Source: Dichotomocladium elegans (taxonomy: Eukaryota > Mucoromycota > Mucoromycetes > Mucorales > Lichtheimiaceae). Taken from it: a DNA stretch of 64,000 nt. Shown one piece after another: positions 48,534-61,457 of the stretch. The notes beneath the pieces are model-generated. The model was not told the DNA's origin. It made no database searches and saw only the letters and a list, made by a program, of their open reading frames with translations. Numbering within the stretch: the stretch's first letter is position 1; each line of letters starts with the position of its first letter. The stretch lies in NCBI GenBank assembly GCA_025716815.1, contig JAIXMN010000004.1:310001-374000 (forward strand), written 5' to 3'. Both the position numbers and the translations under genes were made by a program.

Positions 48534-50230
48534 ATGGCATCCAGATTACTCTCGCATACCCGTCAGACGCGCACCATTGTGGCTAAACAGGTAATTTTTT
48601 GCGCCGTTCTCCAGCAATAGTATAGCAAACACATCGGTCGCGAAAAAAAACCTGAACAGTATTCGGTCACCGATCGATCTCTGTTAATACCAATGGGAAA
48701 CGAACTGACGCGCCGTCGGTATAAAAAGACAGACCAATAGTTTGAGACTAAGCGACGTATTTTATATCCACAGCTCGCTCGCTCGATGGCCACTGCTGCC
48801 TCCAAGCAGGCTGCTGTTGCCACTCGCACCACCGTCCTTCCCAATGGCTTCACGATTGCGACCGAAGAGAACCCCAGTGCTGGTGCGGCTACCGTCGGCG
48901 TCTGGATTGATGCTGGTTCCCGTTTGGAGAGCGCCCAGACTCACGGTGTTGCTAGTCTCCTGGAGCGCGCTGCTGTCCAGGTAAGAGGAAGATGAGTTTC
49001 TTTATTTTCTGAAGGAGGATTTCGGGGGAAAAAAGCTGAAAGAGGGAGGTACAAACTTTTAGAGCAAGGCCGCTGCATTGGGCAAACTCGGCGGTATCAC
49101 CCAGTCTGCTACGTCGCGCGAGCAGACCTCTTTTGCGACCACGGTTCTCGGCTCGAATGTTTCTGAAGCGGTGGAAGTGTTGGGCGACCTTGTCCAGAAC
49201 AACCATTTCGACGAGGCCTCTGTTCGCCAGGCTGTTGGTACTGCCCAGACCGAATCTAACATCGATCAGATCGTCTTTGACCATCTCCTTGCTACTGCCT
49301 TCCAAGGCGAGTCGCTCGGCCGTCCCGTTGCTGGCTATCACCCCGAAAGCTTGACGCCGAAGGATCTGTTGGCTTACAAGGCCGATAATTATGTTGCAAA
49401 CCGCATGGTTTTGGTTGGTGCTGGTGATGTGGATCACGATGCTCTTGTGCGTGACGCCGAGAAGGCCTTCGGTGGCCTTGCTTCCGGATCGGAGGAGGCT
49501 TCTCAGGAGCGACCCTCCTTCACTGGTTCAGAGATCCGTATCCGTGACGACGTGCTTCCGACCGCCCACATTGCTTTGGCTGTGGAAGGTGCCGGCTATC
49601 TTACTCCCGATTACTTTAAGCTCTCGGTCATGTCAGCCATCATTGGCACATACGACCGCACCCTGGGTGGCGCTGCTAACTTGACCTCGCGCCTGTCGGC
49701 CGTGGTTGACCGCAACCACCTTGCTAATTCCTTCGTTTCCTTCAACAAGGGCTTCAAGGATACCGGTATCTGGGGCAACTATTTCATCACCGAGAACCGC
49801 GACCAGATCGACGACTATGTCCACTTTTTGCAGAAGGAATGGGTTCGCCTTTCTACCTCAGTCACGCCTGGCGAGGTTGAGATCGCCAAGCAGCAGCTCT
49901 TTGCTAAGCTCTTGTTGAGCAACGACTCTACTTCGGCTACTGCCCAGGATATTGCCTCGCAGGTTCTCGCCACCGGCAAGCGCTTCTCCCCCGCCGAGCT
50001 CAAGGAGGCCATCTCCAAGATTACCGCCAAGGATATTCACGCCGCAGGTAACAAGTACCTTTGGGATCAGGAGGTCGCCGTTGTCGGCCATGGTCCTGTC
50101 GAATGCTTGACCGACTATACTCGAGTCCGTGGCAACATGGCATACAACAGGTAAACATTTCTCTCTCCTCCCCCGAAAAGCCTGGGAATTGACACGGATT
50201 ACTAATGACATGCTTTATTTCAGATTCTAA
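48534..50230 (+). CDS. QCR1: Mitochondrial complex III core protein 1 (Qcr1/Cor1; M16 family, non-peptidase)
   Basis: Four exons: 48534-48590, 48774-48980, 49063-50150 and a last coding exon of only 7 nt, 50224-50230; 452 residues. The Arg/Ser-rich N-terminus (ASRLLSHTRQTRT, ARSMATAAS) is a mitochondrial presequence. The M16 fold is clear (LPNGFTIATEENPSAGAATVGVWIDAGSR, ATSREQTSFATTVLGSNV, the second half from about 250, and a C-terminal NMAYNRF). The zinc motif HxxEH of processing peptidase is SLLER here (80-84), so it should be a structural core subunit of cytochrome bc1 and not the active MPP-beta. Third codon positions are strongly C/G biased compared with neighbours, as in highly expressed genes. 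Confidence 0.92.
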
Positions 50231-51040
50231 AAACTTTTATCAAAAATCAAAAAAGAGTTGGAAAAAAATACAATTGCATTTGTAATAGAAGCATCAGATC
50301 GTGGGCGTAACATTAATTAAGAGGGTGAGAATAACGAGTGCATGTGAATAATTTTTATGGGATTGGTCATAAAAAACGGGGGGAGAGGGCGTGGTGGAAA
50401 TGTCGCACGGTGTGCTCCGACTTTTCCCATTTTTCTCTATGCAGAAAGAAAGAAAAAAAAAGATGCGGTCTCGGATCATGCATCATTTTTGAAGGAGAAC
50501 TTTATGCAGAAGAGAGATTCCAGCAATGCCTTTGTTTTTTTTTTTTGTGCGCTGCTCTCTAGTCGGAACGGAGGGTGCATGAGGATAAACAATGCTTGTG
50601 TTACCACATCAGATACAAGTTGGCACGCGATCCTTTTTGTCAAGATTTCATAATAAAGCATCTGGTTATTGTGCGCGCAAGCAGTCCTTTATTTAATCCG
50701 TCCTTGGGGAAAATAAACAAGGGTGAAGACCAAAAAAAAAATAGAAAAAAGGGACAAACAAAGAGTATCGATTCCCTTCTTTGGGTGAGTATCGGATAAT
50801 GTATAAATGAAAAAAAATGGGATGGGGTTGTATAATGGTATGATAAAAAAGTGCAGCAGAGGAGCAAATGAAATGTGCGAATGGGGGTATCCGTCAAAAA
50901 AAGCTCAGAGCCACTGCGCTTAGGAATAGTGTCATGATAAAATAAGTTACAGGATAGGAATAAGGGGCGTGTGTGTGGGAGGGGGAGAAAGGAAAAGAAC
51001 CTGAGGAATAGAGATGGTGCGATGCGCCACGTTTTTTTTT
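50231..51040. other. Convergent intergenic region, 0.8 kb
   Basis: The 3' ends of core protein 1 and the MBOAT gene, with A- and T-runs that could hold both polyadenylation sites. No gene seen. Confidence 0.5.
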
Positions 51041-52495
51041 TTACAAAAGACTTCCACAGAACGGACGAAGGGCCGGATAGGTATGCAAAATTTCCATCAC
51101 GTACGGGTTGGTGAGCTGGAAAGGATTTCCGTGCCACAGACCCCAGTAGCCGAATCCATTCATGAATAAGGGGAACGTGCAGTAAGCCCACGAAACGACC
51201 CAGATGTGCTGCAGACATCTGACGAGCACGGGATGGTCTTTCTTCGAAAGAAGCTGTCCGAGTGGCTTCCTGACCAGGCGCTCGACGGTCATTCCGAAGC
51301 CGTGGATGAAGAAAAACGCCAGTTGCTGGCCCATGAAGAACCGTCGGTAGATGGACCAGCCCACGTTGCAGTAGATCATGTACTCGTGCATTCCGCCCGA
51401 GACAACAAACACAGCAAGAGAGCCTGTTACGAGCGAGATCGGCACGGGGTTCTTGATCGACTTGGGAAGGATGTGCTGCGTGATGTATCGAATCGGACGG
51501 TATCCAAACGCGACCCACGACGAACGCAACAGCTGATGCCAACGGTAGGACCAAAGGTCGTCAAGACTCGTTGCCATGACGGGGTTCACCATCAGCGGAC
51601 GCCAGAGTTCTAGAAAGGGATCGATCAATTGAGCAAAGGGCACAGCAGGCGGGGGAAGGAATCATGAGGCCTACGCGTAATGCACATACATCCACCCTCC
51701 CACCACACTGTAAGAGTGTTGCTTACCAGAACAGTACGATCCGCCTTCATAATAAATCACGTAGAAGAGCTGCAGAGCATAGCCAAGGATGCTGAATGCA
51801 CAGCTGATGCCAATGATAGCAAAAAGCAGGAAGATAAAGTAAACAAACGGAGGCAGGGACGAGATCTCCATGACATCCTTGGAACTGTAGGTGTTGAACC
51901 AGGAACCAATCACGTCGACCAACGCGATGTTAATCGTGAGATTGATCAGGACATGATAGAATTTCTAGAGCATTTTCCCGGTTATCAGCAGGGACAATGG
52001 AAAAATGGTGGATGGAAGAGAGAAAAGAGAGCGCGAAGCAACAAACCTTATCCTTGACGTACACCTTCTTGTCGTCCTCCTTTGGGAATGTGCGCAAGCA
52101 TTTCCATAGCTCTCTGTGAAGATAGTCCATGTCGGCGTAAGCCGGTTTGCCGTAAAGAATAGGGGAAATCCAGAAAAGCTCAAAGAAGCGCAGGAAACCG
52201 TTGTAGCCGACTCCAGCAGCACCCAGATCATAAACTAATTCGGCCATGAGAACCGTGCGAATGGATGCATCGACTTGGATTTTTTACCTCCATTGCCAGC
52301 AGTGAAATTTAGGGGGACCAGGATCTGGGCAAGCAAGAGCGGAATAGATAAAACCTGCTTGATGGGCGTTGATAGTTTTTTGCTAGACACCAAAAAGGCC
52401 ATAAGCGCCATGGGCGCGATGTATAAGACCACCAGAAGAGTCCCACTGACAAGTGTTCGAACGTCTCCGCCCCGAAGCAGAGCTGTTATGTCCAT
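51041..52495 (-). CDS. MBOAT wax-synthase-like O-acyltransferase
   Basis: Four exons: 52495-52288, 52234-52047, 51964-51727, 51609-51041; 400 residues with about eight hydrophobic segments. Exon 4 carries the wax-synthase signature MATSLDDLWSYRWHQLLRSSW and, further on, FVVSGGMHEYMIY with the conserved MBOAT histidine (about residue 286). A RxxR-type basic loop (YRPIRYITQHILPKS) lies between them. Relatives acylate fatty alcohols, sterols or trichothecene-like alcohols using acyl-CoA in the ER membrane; the acceptor cannot be told from sequence. A luminal or cytosolic loop near residues 95-130 is charged (KEDDKKVYVKDK). Its start faces the Slm-like gene across 760 bases. Confidence 0.85.
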
Positions 52496-53255
52496 TGAAG
52501 AGAAAGATTGTGTGTGAATGAGAGAGGGAGAGAGAGAAGGTGCGGAATAAGGAAAAACAAAAAGATAAGATGAAGCCAAAGACGAGTCTGCTTATATATA
52601 TGTGTTTATACTTTGTCTCAGGGAAGGTCAAACATCCGATACAAATGTGGTCAGGTTTAGGAGCATCACATGGTGATGCATCAGCGTCCGTGCTTTGTTT
52701 GGTATCGTTCTCCTTGACAGCACGCCCTTCTTCCCCCCAATCCCCGACCCCTACGCTCTTTTCTCTCGTTCCCCGTCTGACTGCATGGACTCCTGATAAG
52801 GAAAGACGCTTGATGTCCCGGAAATCGGTGTTTGAACCATCCGAGCGCTGGATATCCACCGCAGTCTTTTTTCTTTTTGGTCATTTCTATTGAACTATAA
52901 ATGATTGATTGCAAAAAAAAAAAAAAACATTGATACCATGTGATTTTTTTTTTATTCTGCAGCTGCTTAAACCCTAAAGCTGCAATGCTCTCTCTCGCTA
53001 TCTCGCCCCACGGCGTGAGTATGCATTTCTCTGGCGTGTCTGGCTGATTGAAGACACCACACTATCGAATACCTAAAGCGTTCTTTTTATGATTTATGTA
53101 CGACCCACATTAATGTAATTGTTCCAGATGCTCATCCTTCCCCTTTTCTCTTCTTTTTCCCGCTTTATTTTTGTTTTGTTTTCTACCCCTTTTTTTTTTT
53201 CTCGAAGCATCCGTGGTTCTAGTTTTTTTATTTTATTTTTCTGGTTTATTCACCC
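52496..53255. other. Divergent intergenic region, 0.8 kb
   Basis: Pyrimidine-rich leaders lie on both sides, with poly-A and poly-T tracts at about 52914-52927 and 52945-52954. No gene or RNA seen. Confidence 0.5.
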
Positions 53256-55980
53256 ATGTCAGCGACTGTGGTTGCTCCACCCATACCTGAAAAGAGCAAA
53301 CTTCGCCAAAAGTCGTTTAGTGGTGCTTCGCATCCGGAGGACGAGGACGGCAACGACGAGGTACCTAAAAAAAGCCGGTTTGTCGAGCAGTTCGATGTGA
53401 TTCCTCCGCCCGAGCTGCTCGATGCACTCCAGGAGACGGATTTTCATGTCCCCACCACCCGCAAACGTACGAAATCAAACGCGGTCTCAAAACCCTTCCT
53501 TCCGTTCCTCACATCCTCACAGAGTTCCTCGACCCTCAGCACGACGTACAAGATCCATGGCAGCAACACTACAGAGCAGCAGCAGCAGCAGCAGCAGCAA
53601 CAGCCCGCTACCGGGCCCCGCAGTGCAGGCGAGATGAATAATAATAACCATAGTCCAAACTCTCCATCTGTCGCTACGAAACAATCCACCTCGTTCTGGT
53701 CTCCGCCCGCGATGAAACGCTCGACCTCGGTGCGGAGCCGTGGCAAGGACGACAGCCCTCACAGAAGCAACAGCACCAGCACCAACAAGGGACCGGCGAG
53801 GATCAACACGCTGTTCAGTCTGAACCGTGCGGAGGTGATCATCAACCGGCTCGAGGACTGGCAGGCGTTGCTCAAAGCGGTGATCGGGTGGCTGGAGGAG
53901 GTTGCGAAGATCCACTTTCATTGCAGCCGGGGCTACTCGCAGCGCACGCTCCCGCTCGTGAAGCGCGAGGGCGACCATGACGAAAAGGACGCCAAGGCGA
54001 CGATCCAGGCCGGCCTGCAATTGCTGACGCTCAACGTGGCCGAGCAGCACAAGGAATTCGGTAAGCGCGTGCAGCTCGATCTGCTGCCGAGCCTGCAGAA
54101 GCTTCGCAAGGACTGCAAGGAGATGATCCGCGGGCTCAAGGAGGAGCCGGACCTCCTCATGGATGAGCTCCTCCGACTCGCAGAAACCACCCGCAAGGCC
54201 ATGGCAACGCTGAACAAGCACTGCAAAGCTGCCGCTGCCGCTGCCGCTGCTGCTCCATCGAACAAGTCGATTGAGCATGATCCAATGATGTCGAACCTCT
54301 GTAGGTGGCTCACTGCTGATGGCAAAGTGTGATCTGTTTCCATAAGAACTCATAAAACCCTTCCCTTCTCGCCAATTTTGTTATTGTCTTTGGGATCGCT
54401 TAGTCGTCTTGCGTCATCTAAAACGAGAAGTCGACGAAGAAAACCGTATGCGAGAGCTTATGGTGCCGATACAGAAGGGTACGATCGCATTCGAGAAGCG
54501 AGTCATCGATCAACTCAAGACGGCCCTCGCTTACTGCTATGGATTCTTGGCTCCCAAACTCTGGGTCGGCGCTTCGGCCACCCGCCATCTGGGTTCCTCA
54601 TCCTCCGCTTCGGATACGGGCGGTGAAGAAGAAGAAGAGGAGGAGGAGGAGGCGCCGTACAAGCTTGTCCTAAAGCAGCTCATTCCCGAGTATGAATGGA
54701 ACCGCTTTTACGAGAGCAAGAAGAAGGAGCTGGTCGACGAAGCGAATCCCAGGAAGGAATATCTCAAGATCAGCTATCCAAACAAGATGAGTCCGTATGT
54801 CATGACTGTTGCCAAGGGGGTTCTCGAGCGACGTATTGGTGTGCTCAAGCAATTTGCAGAGCGTTATTATATTCTCAGTCAATGTAAAGAGCGGTCTTCT
54901 GTAGTTGAATACAGCTAACGCAGTGTTTCCCACCCCTTAGGCGGTTTTCTGCATGAGTTTGCGCTGAACGACAAGGTATCGCCAGAGCGGTCGATTTACA
55001 TTCCAGATTGCGAGATCTTTGCAGACCCCATCACCGAGAGTACTAATAGCAGCAGCCGCTACACCTTTACGATCCACAAAAAAGGGAGTCAGGTGCTTCA
55101 GCGCGACCGTGTCTACACCTTCCGCGCTAACAACCGTGAGGAGCTAAAGTCGTGGTATGACATGCTCCTTCGGGCATCCACAGGTTCAATCGCCGTTCCT
55201 CCACCACAACAAGTGATAATACCCAACCACCAGCAACAACAACAGCATTCTCCTAAGCACAACCAAGAATCCGAGCTCGACCCCAACGCCAATGCCGAGC
55301 AAGGGGTCGAACCCGAGCTTCATCCGGAGCAGGAACCGAACAAGGGACAGGAATTAGGACCGAAGCAACAGCCATCAGCTGACTCTTCGCGATCGCAACA
55401 CAGCAATGGTAGCAACGTGTCTGTCGGGCGAACAGCAGCAGCAGCAGCATCATCATCAACCCCATCGCATCCTTCTCACAGGTCCTTAGCAGGACTGGAC
55501 GATGAAAACGACAACGGCTGCGGGTCTGCCAGGTCAAGTATCATGACTGCAAAGCCTCTTGCTCATGATACGGAGGATGACGGTCCTACTGTTTCGGCTG
55601 ATGTGAACAACAGCATCAGTGCCGTCTGCTCGGTGAAGGATGAAAGCATCTCCAGAACGGAAGATGATGATGGGGAGCACAAAGAGGACATCGTCGACGA
55701 TGTCGTCAGAGAATACGCGTTTGACGACGCGCCGCGTCTGGAGACCCCAAGGACTAGTGCTCTCTTTGATGACAGCGAATCGTCGATATACTTTTCGTCA
55801 ACATCCGCTCCGCCTTCTCCCTCGTCGGTCATCTCGGATGATCACAGCATCAATGGGATAGCCATTCCCACCTTAGAGGCAGAGGACGAAGAAGAAGAAG
55901 ACACGCCGGCCACACCAAGGGCATATACTCCACCGCGGAGCGATATCTACATACCTATGCTTAACCATCCCCATTCATAG
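53256..55980 (+). CDS. Slm1/Slm2-like protein (BAR-like helical region plus PH domain)
   Basis: Three exons: 53256-54300, 54404-54883, 54941-55980; 854 residues. A disordered N-part with a Gln run (CAG/CAA repeat near 53577-53605) precedes a long helical region (about 185-450: ALLKAVIGWLEEVAKIHFHC, LQLLTLNVAEQHKEFGKRVQ, LRHLKREVDEENRMRELMV), similar to the F-BAR part of Slm proteins. An acidic Glu run follows. The PH domain (about 505-630) starts with GVLERRIGVLKQFAERYYILSQ and goes on with CGFLHEFALNDKVSPERSIYIPDCEI, as in Slm1. Slm1/2 bind PI(4,5)P2 and report plasma-membrane stress to TORC2. The tail is low-complexity and acidic. Convergent with the permease, 133 bases apart. Confidence 0.86.
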
Positions 55981-56113
55981 CATTGGAACCCATTTGGCCA
56001 CAAGCAATATATATATACATATGTTTATGTATGTGACAAAATGCAGTGGATGGAATGCGTATTTTCCGCATGGAGAAAGAGAGAAAGAGAAGGGGGGTAT
56101 GGTCATCGTTTTT

Positions 56114-58068
56114 TCAGAGGCGGTAGAGAAAGTTTGGGTCCTGGACATCGGTCAAATCATCCTCAACGTTTGTTAAGATAGATGAGTGGACCATCTTTCG
56201 TTTCTTGTTGACGATGTCCATCCGCCAGCGAGCGAACCCAAGAAGAATGATGACAATGGTATTTGCACAGATATAGCCGATCATGCCGCCGAGATAAGTC
56301 GGTGCTTGAGAGTCGACCATCATGAGCGGACCGCAGAAGTTGCCGAGTGTGTAGAAGACCATGAGCAGGCCGTTGTAAAAGATCTTTTTCGTGTAGCCCG
56401 AGACGTTATTCGAGATCGACGTCACAAGCAGGACGTACGCAGCGCAGTAGGACCATGCCATGTAAAAGCCGACCAGTTTGGCCCGCGGAGCCGGGATAAC
56501 AATCAGGAGGATCAGGCCAATGATGTCAACCGCCATCAAGCCGCAGGCGGTGAGGAGCGTCTGCCTTGTCTTTCGAACCGCATAGACGCCCACCAGAATA
56601 AAAAGAATCGTCGATCCACCCGCACCAATGGTCAGCAGAATCGACTGGAGACCGGTGAAACCAAAGCCCGCCGCAATTTGTGCATTATAGATCGTCATCG
56701 CTCCGTTCTGGAGGTTGATCAAGAGGCAAGCAAAGCAAAAGCACCACAGCCGGACCTCCTTGAGCGCCTCTGTGATATGACCGCGTTTGATGATCGATGT
56801 GCGGACAACCGCATTGTCTCGTGTGCGTTCCTCCACAAGGATTTCTTGCTCGGCATTAAGATGGAGGGCTCGCGCCTTGGGATTGTCGATAAGGAAAAAG
56901 AACGAAAAGATGCCGACCGCGGCAGTACACGAGCCAAGGATAATCATAATCCTAGAAGTAACAGACGAAAGACTCTCTTAGTTTTCTCTCTCTCGGTAGG
57001 ATAGCTGCATTGGGTTCTAGTATACCATTGCCAGTTCGCTAAGCCTTTTGAGTCAGCCATATTTCCAATTCCATAGCTGATTAGTCCTCCGATAACGAGT
57101 GCTAAACCATTGCAGATCCAGAAGGCACCTGTAAAAAAATTATCGGAGAGAAGGGCGTGAGTCACTCTACAAAGAAAAAGGCTCCTGTTGAAGAAGATTA
57201 CCAAGACGGGCGGCCTGTTCAGAGCGCCGATAGAAGGTGCTCACCAAAAGTGTTAGACAGCTAATTGGGGGAGGGGGAGGTGATGGAGGTAGTTGTTAGT
57301 TATTGCTTTTTTGGGAGGGGAAAGGGATGTTTCAATATTTGATGCATTTTGACTTACGGGTAGACGCCTGCTTCAAAAAGGCCGAGCAAGAAACGCATTG
57401 CAGCGAGTTGCGAGAAATTCTTGCCGGCGCCTGTGCAGGCCAGGACGGCGCCCCATAGGAAGACGATGATGCCTAGGTAACGACCGACGGGGATTCGCTG
57501 CAGGAAATAATTATTGGGGAACTAAAAAAATAAAATAAATAGCAGTATCAGATCACGGGGGAGAAAGACCTGAGTTCAAGCATCTGAAACAGAGCGAACC
57601 TGATACACAAGATAACCGAGATAGAAGATCGAGCCGAGGATGCTGTACTGGTTCCCAACCAGTCCCAGGTCATCCTTGAAGCCCATGACTGCAGCATAGT
57701 TGATGGTTGATTTGTCAATAAACTATTTGTAGAACAAAACAAATCGGGGTGGTCGCCCGTGCATGCAGGGTTCCCGCCGGTCAGGTCAGTTGGCGGGTCG
57801 AATTATTTTCCCAAAAGGGGTAACAGACATCTAGAAAGAGAGAGAGAAAAAAATCACGCACCTGTAAAAGGTTGATGATGCAGATGATGGGCATAACAAA
57901 AATGTCTATCTTTCGAACGAGAACTTTCTCCTCGAGTGACGTGGGCTGGTCATCGTCAATGAATCCAAAAGAATACTGGTCCTCGTCTTCTCTGCTGTAA
58001 AGAGATTGGTTGGAACGTTTTTCGATCATCTCGGCCGGTGACTCAGGAAGCGACGACCTCAGATGCAT
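56114..58068 (-). CDS. MFS anion:cation symporter, Dal5/Tna1-like permease
   Basis: Six exons: 58068-57862, 57722-57600, 57521-57358, 57239-57202, 57128-57026, 56951-56114; 490 residues. A 45-residue acidic N-tail is followed by KIDIFVMPIICIINLLQFID, the Dal5-type helix 1, then KSTINYAAVMGFKDDLGLVG and the helix 2-3 region SILGSIFYLGYLVYQFPNNY with PVGRYLG. In the middle come FYRRSEQAARLG and FWICNGLALVIGGLISYGIG. The second half has VEERTRDN, SNNVSGYTKKIFYNGLLMV and a charged C-tail. Members carry allantoate, nicotinate, pantothenate or related anions with H+. The substrate is not predictable. The 38-nt exon 4 and its GAG-type acceptor near 57240 are the least certain join. Confidence 0.85.
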
Positions 58069-59402
58069 GGATTCACAAAACTAGCAGGATACAGCCGAAG
58101 ATCAGAAGAGGGCCGAATAAAGAGAAAGAGAGAGAAGGGCTCACTCGGTAATCAACGATGGGGCAGAAAGAAGAAGGAGAAAAAGAAATAACGACCTGAA
58201 ACCAAGGACCGATTATTAGCACATATCCCGCTAACTCACTGCTAAACAGCCCTCTTCCATCCCTGACAACATCCCGGCGTTTGAATCTGTCTTCGTCATC
58301 CCGTCCCCTCCTTCGTCTTTTTTGCTTGTTAGGCATAGTCGAAGACGGTCGTTTTTCTCCTTCTTCCCCTCTTGTCTGTGCTTAACAGAAATAAAGACAG
58401 GGATCTGGTCCTCTCTATCTATCTCTCTCTTTTTCTTTTCCCTGTTTAAATTGTTTAAATGCACAAACTCCGCCTCACGCAACACGAAGAAGAAACCCAT
58501 TTCGTGGATCGCCTTCATATATTCTCGCTCCAGCTCTTGTGCAACCTGTCGTCCTCTTCTGTCAATTTCCTATCCGTCCAGCCTCGTGATCGGACTGCTC
58601 TGAAAACAGATTTTCTCCTTCTGGCCCTGAAAAGAAAATAAACCCTGCGACACGCGCACGCGCACGCTCTCGGCACTGTACACATGCAGCAGACATGCAC
58701 AAATAATAAAAAAAAAAAAGATCGGCGCCCAACAAAATATTTGCAAAGTCCGACGCCGTGCGGGCCTTTCTGGAGGAAACGGTCCCCTGCCACCATATCT
58801 TATTATTCCCTCTTCCCTCCGTTAGAGCAGTCTGCACCAGATGAGCATCAAACAACACCTCCGCAGCTGCATTTCGCCACCAGCAAGTGACAGAGATCAC
58901 CACCACCCAAAAAAATGTATAGCGCAATGGGAGATAACGGTTATGCATGACTTTACATGGAACAGGCAATCATTCACCTGGAGGATGGTTCTCTGACCTG
59001 AAGCCGAGCAGGGTTATTACAACAGGATGGTGGGTGGGCTAGCGAAAGGAATGAGAAATGTGCGACAAGATGGTCAGGACTTAATGTCATTCCGATAAAC
59101 GACATTAGTCCCTCTATTGTAAAGAGGGAACTGAATCCTCCGAATTGAATTGACTCGCACCATTAAACAAGCAGCCTTGGTACTGAAGTAGTAGCACTCG
59201 CTCTCACTATAACCAGATTAGATCGATGGAATACAGCCTTTCCCCTGGAGTTCTTCCGTCGGCAGTGGCTGTAAAAGAAAAACACCCACCCCCCGAAAAG
59301 ACGGTTTTCGTGCAGATGCACAGTGACATGGCTAACGCAGCGATCTGTTTCTCCATTTCAAAAGAAAAGAATTCTATTGTGACAGCAGCAACAACAAAAT
59401 AT
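58069..59402. other. Gene-free stretch, 1.3 kb
   Basis: Upstream of the permease and downstream of Ste24. Pyrimidine-rich between 58320 and 58450. Overlapping frames on both strands show no family resemblance. Confidence 0.5.
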
Positions 59403-61071
59403 TTACTGATCCTTCTTGGATTCGTCAGAGGCTACGATAGGCTTGTCCGAAGTTGGCTTGATGCCAAGAGCATCCAATCGTTCGGTCAAACTGGGGTGCG
59501 ATCGGTTCCACGCAGAGTGCCAAGGATCTGTGTTGAATCCGCCCAAGTTCTTCACAGATAACTTAATCAAAGCACTGCGCAGTGTGGAGGCATATCCAAG
59601 CTTGAGAGCATAAGCGTCTGCTTCATACTCATTCTTACGCTGATAGACATGCATCAGGAGACCGATGATGCTATCGATGGGGGCGTCGACGTATTGGAAG
59701 AGCATAAAGCCTATCAGAGTTGGCATAGCGTTGAAGCCAAAATCGTGATAAAGCTGAGGGTTGTTGATGAAGTACGAGAAAAGCCAAAACATGGTGAGCA
59801 TGTAAACTTGGTTAACCATGAGAATCTTAAGAGTATGGCTCATTGCCCAGTGGCCAAGTTCATGGGCTATGAAAAAAATGCTAGGCAGTTAGCAGACCAT
59901 ACCATCTTGTGGAAAAGAAACGTCGTCGTGATGAAGGCTTTACCAAGGACTGCACAAATCTCATCGATGGTTGAGTGATCGATTAAGGTATCAAACAACA
60001 CTATATGCTTGTTACGGCCAAAGCCATAAAAGTAGGCATTGGAATGGCTCGACCGCTTGCTTCCGTCAATGACGTAGAGCTTTTTGAGAGGAAATTGGAT
60101 ACGGCCGGCCAACTCTTCGATTCGCGTCCGTAGCTCACCTTCCTCAAGGGGAGTCAGCTTATTGAACAGGGGTTGGATCACTGTTGGATAAATCGTCATG
60201 AAGAACAACTGGAACACGACTCTGTATATATAATATATATATATATATATATGTAAATAACAGTCGATTCATTTCCTCTTCCCTTTTTTCAGAGACTTAC
60301 GCAATAACCCAAACGTAAAAGTAGAACTGATCTCCAGTCGATTTGATAATCCATAGGAAAGCAGACAGGAACGGAAGCATTATGACCGCAAACACAAGCT
60401 GTGACTTGAGAAGATCAGTAAAGAACAAGCCGAGCGTCTGCTTGTTGAAGCCGTGTCGTTCTTCAATGACAAAGGTTGAGTAGAGCGAAAATGGAAGGGA
60501 AGAAGCAGTCGAGATGAGCGAGTAGATGATTACAAAGATGATCGATTGCAGAATCTAGTCGAACCCGATGCATTAATACTATTCCTTTACAAGTTATATA
60601 CTATATCTAACGTTACCTCATATTTGCTATCGTAGCCAGCATATCTCAGCAAGAGACGACCGGAAAGGTCCCAAAGATAGGGAAGCGCGTCGTAATTGAG
60701 AAAGAGAATAAGCTCAAGTTGCTTGTAGGCATTCTCAATAAAGCCGAAGCGCGATTTTTCAAGATTGTAACTCTGAGATTTGCGAAAATCTGCTTCGTCT
60801 ACAATGTCTGCAAGCTCCTTTGGGCGCTCGCGCATCAAATAGCGGCGATGCTGCCGATAGCTAATACAGACGAGTCGTATATAAGCACAAACGAAGAGGC
60901 GAGGGACAGGAGTTGAGCCGCAGGCATCAAGTTCTCCTTTTATGCTTTATACGGAAAGCCATCTTACTTTAAGTATTGTTCAAAGGCATAGACTGCACAG
61001 CTGAAGCCAATGACATAGTCCTTGTAGTTCACACTCTCCAAATAGGACAGTGTCTGATTGAGGTTAGCCAT
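59403..61071 (-). CDS. STE24: CAAX prenyl protease Ste24 (M48 zinc metalloprotease)
   Basis: Five exons: 61071-60968, 60860-60617, 60554-60301, 60221-59944, 59866-59403; 447 residues (yeast 453). N-terminal helix (YVIGFSCAVYAFEQYLNYRQ) is followed by DEADFRKSQSYNLEKSRFGF and multiple membrane segments. FVIEERHGFNKQT is the family loop. The zinc site HELGH (His295, Glu296, His299) is built across the last intron, and the third ligand is Glu375 in NEYEADAYAL. Ste24 removes the C-terminal tripeptide and part of the N-tail from farnesylated a-factor-like proteins and clears blocked translocons at the ER and inner nuclear membrane. The C-terminus KKDQ fits a dilysine ER-retrieval signal. Divergent from EIPR1, 386 bases. 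Confidence 0.93.
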
Positions 61072-61457
61072 GCGCGCACAAGTCCGCAGAGGAATAAAAG
61101 GAGAGCAGTCGGGAATAGAGGGGTTGGATTAAAGTGCAAGTAATAAAATAAAACAGTCCAATTTGGGGCGTGTGTGAGCATTTGTACCCAATGAAAATCT
61201 CGCGCTGCGGGAGAACAGCCGCTTAGCTCATTGATGAATAAGCAAGCGTCTTGTGGGGCTGAACGTGCCTGTAGAACCCGTTTTCGATCATCCCAATGCT
61301 TTCTGAGGCATCAATAGCGTTTGGCCTTGTGCGACGACAGCAATAACAGCCAATAGCTTTGTCCTCTGCATTCAATTTCAACTATCTTCGCGTGTCTCCC
61401 TTTTTTGGTGTGCGCAAAACGAAGTCAGCTTTTCCCCTTCTTTTTTCCCTCGATTCC

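Noticed and set aside
49063..50150. Active mitochondrial processing peptidase beta as identity of the M16 protein
   Set aside because: The HxxEH zinc site is replaced by SLLER, so the structural core protein of complex III fits better.
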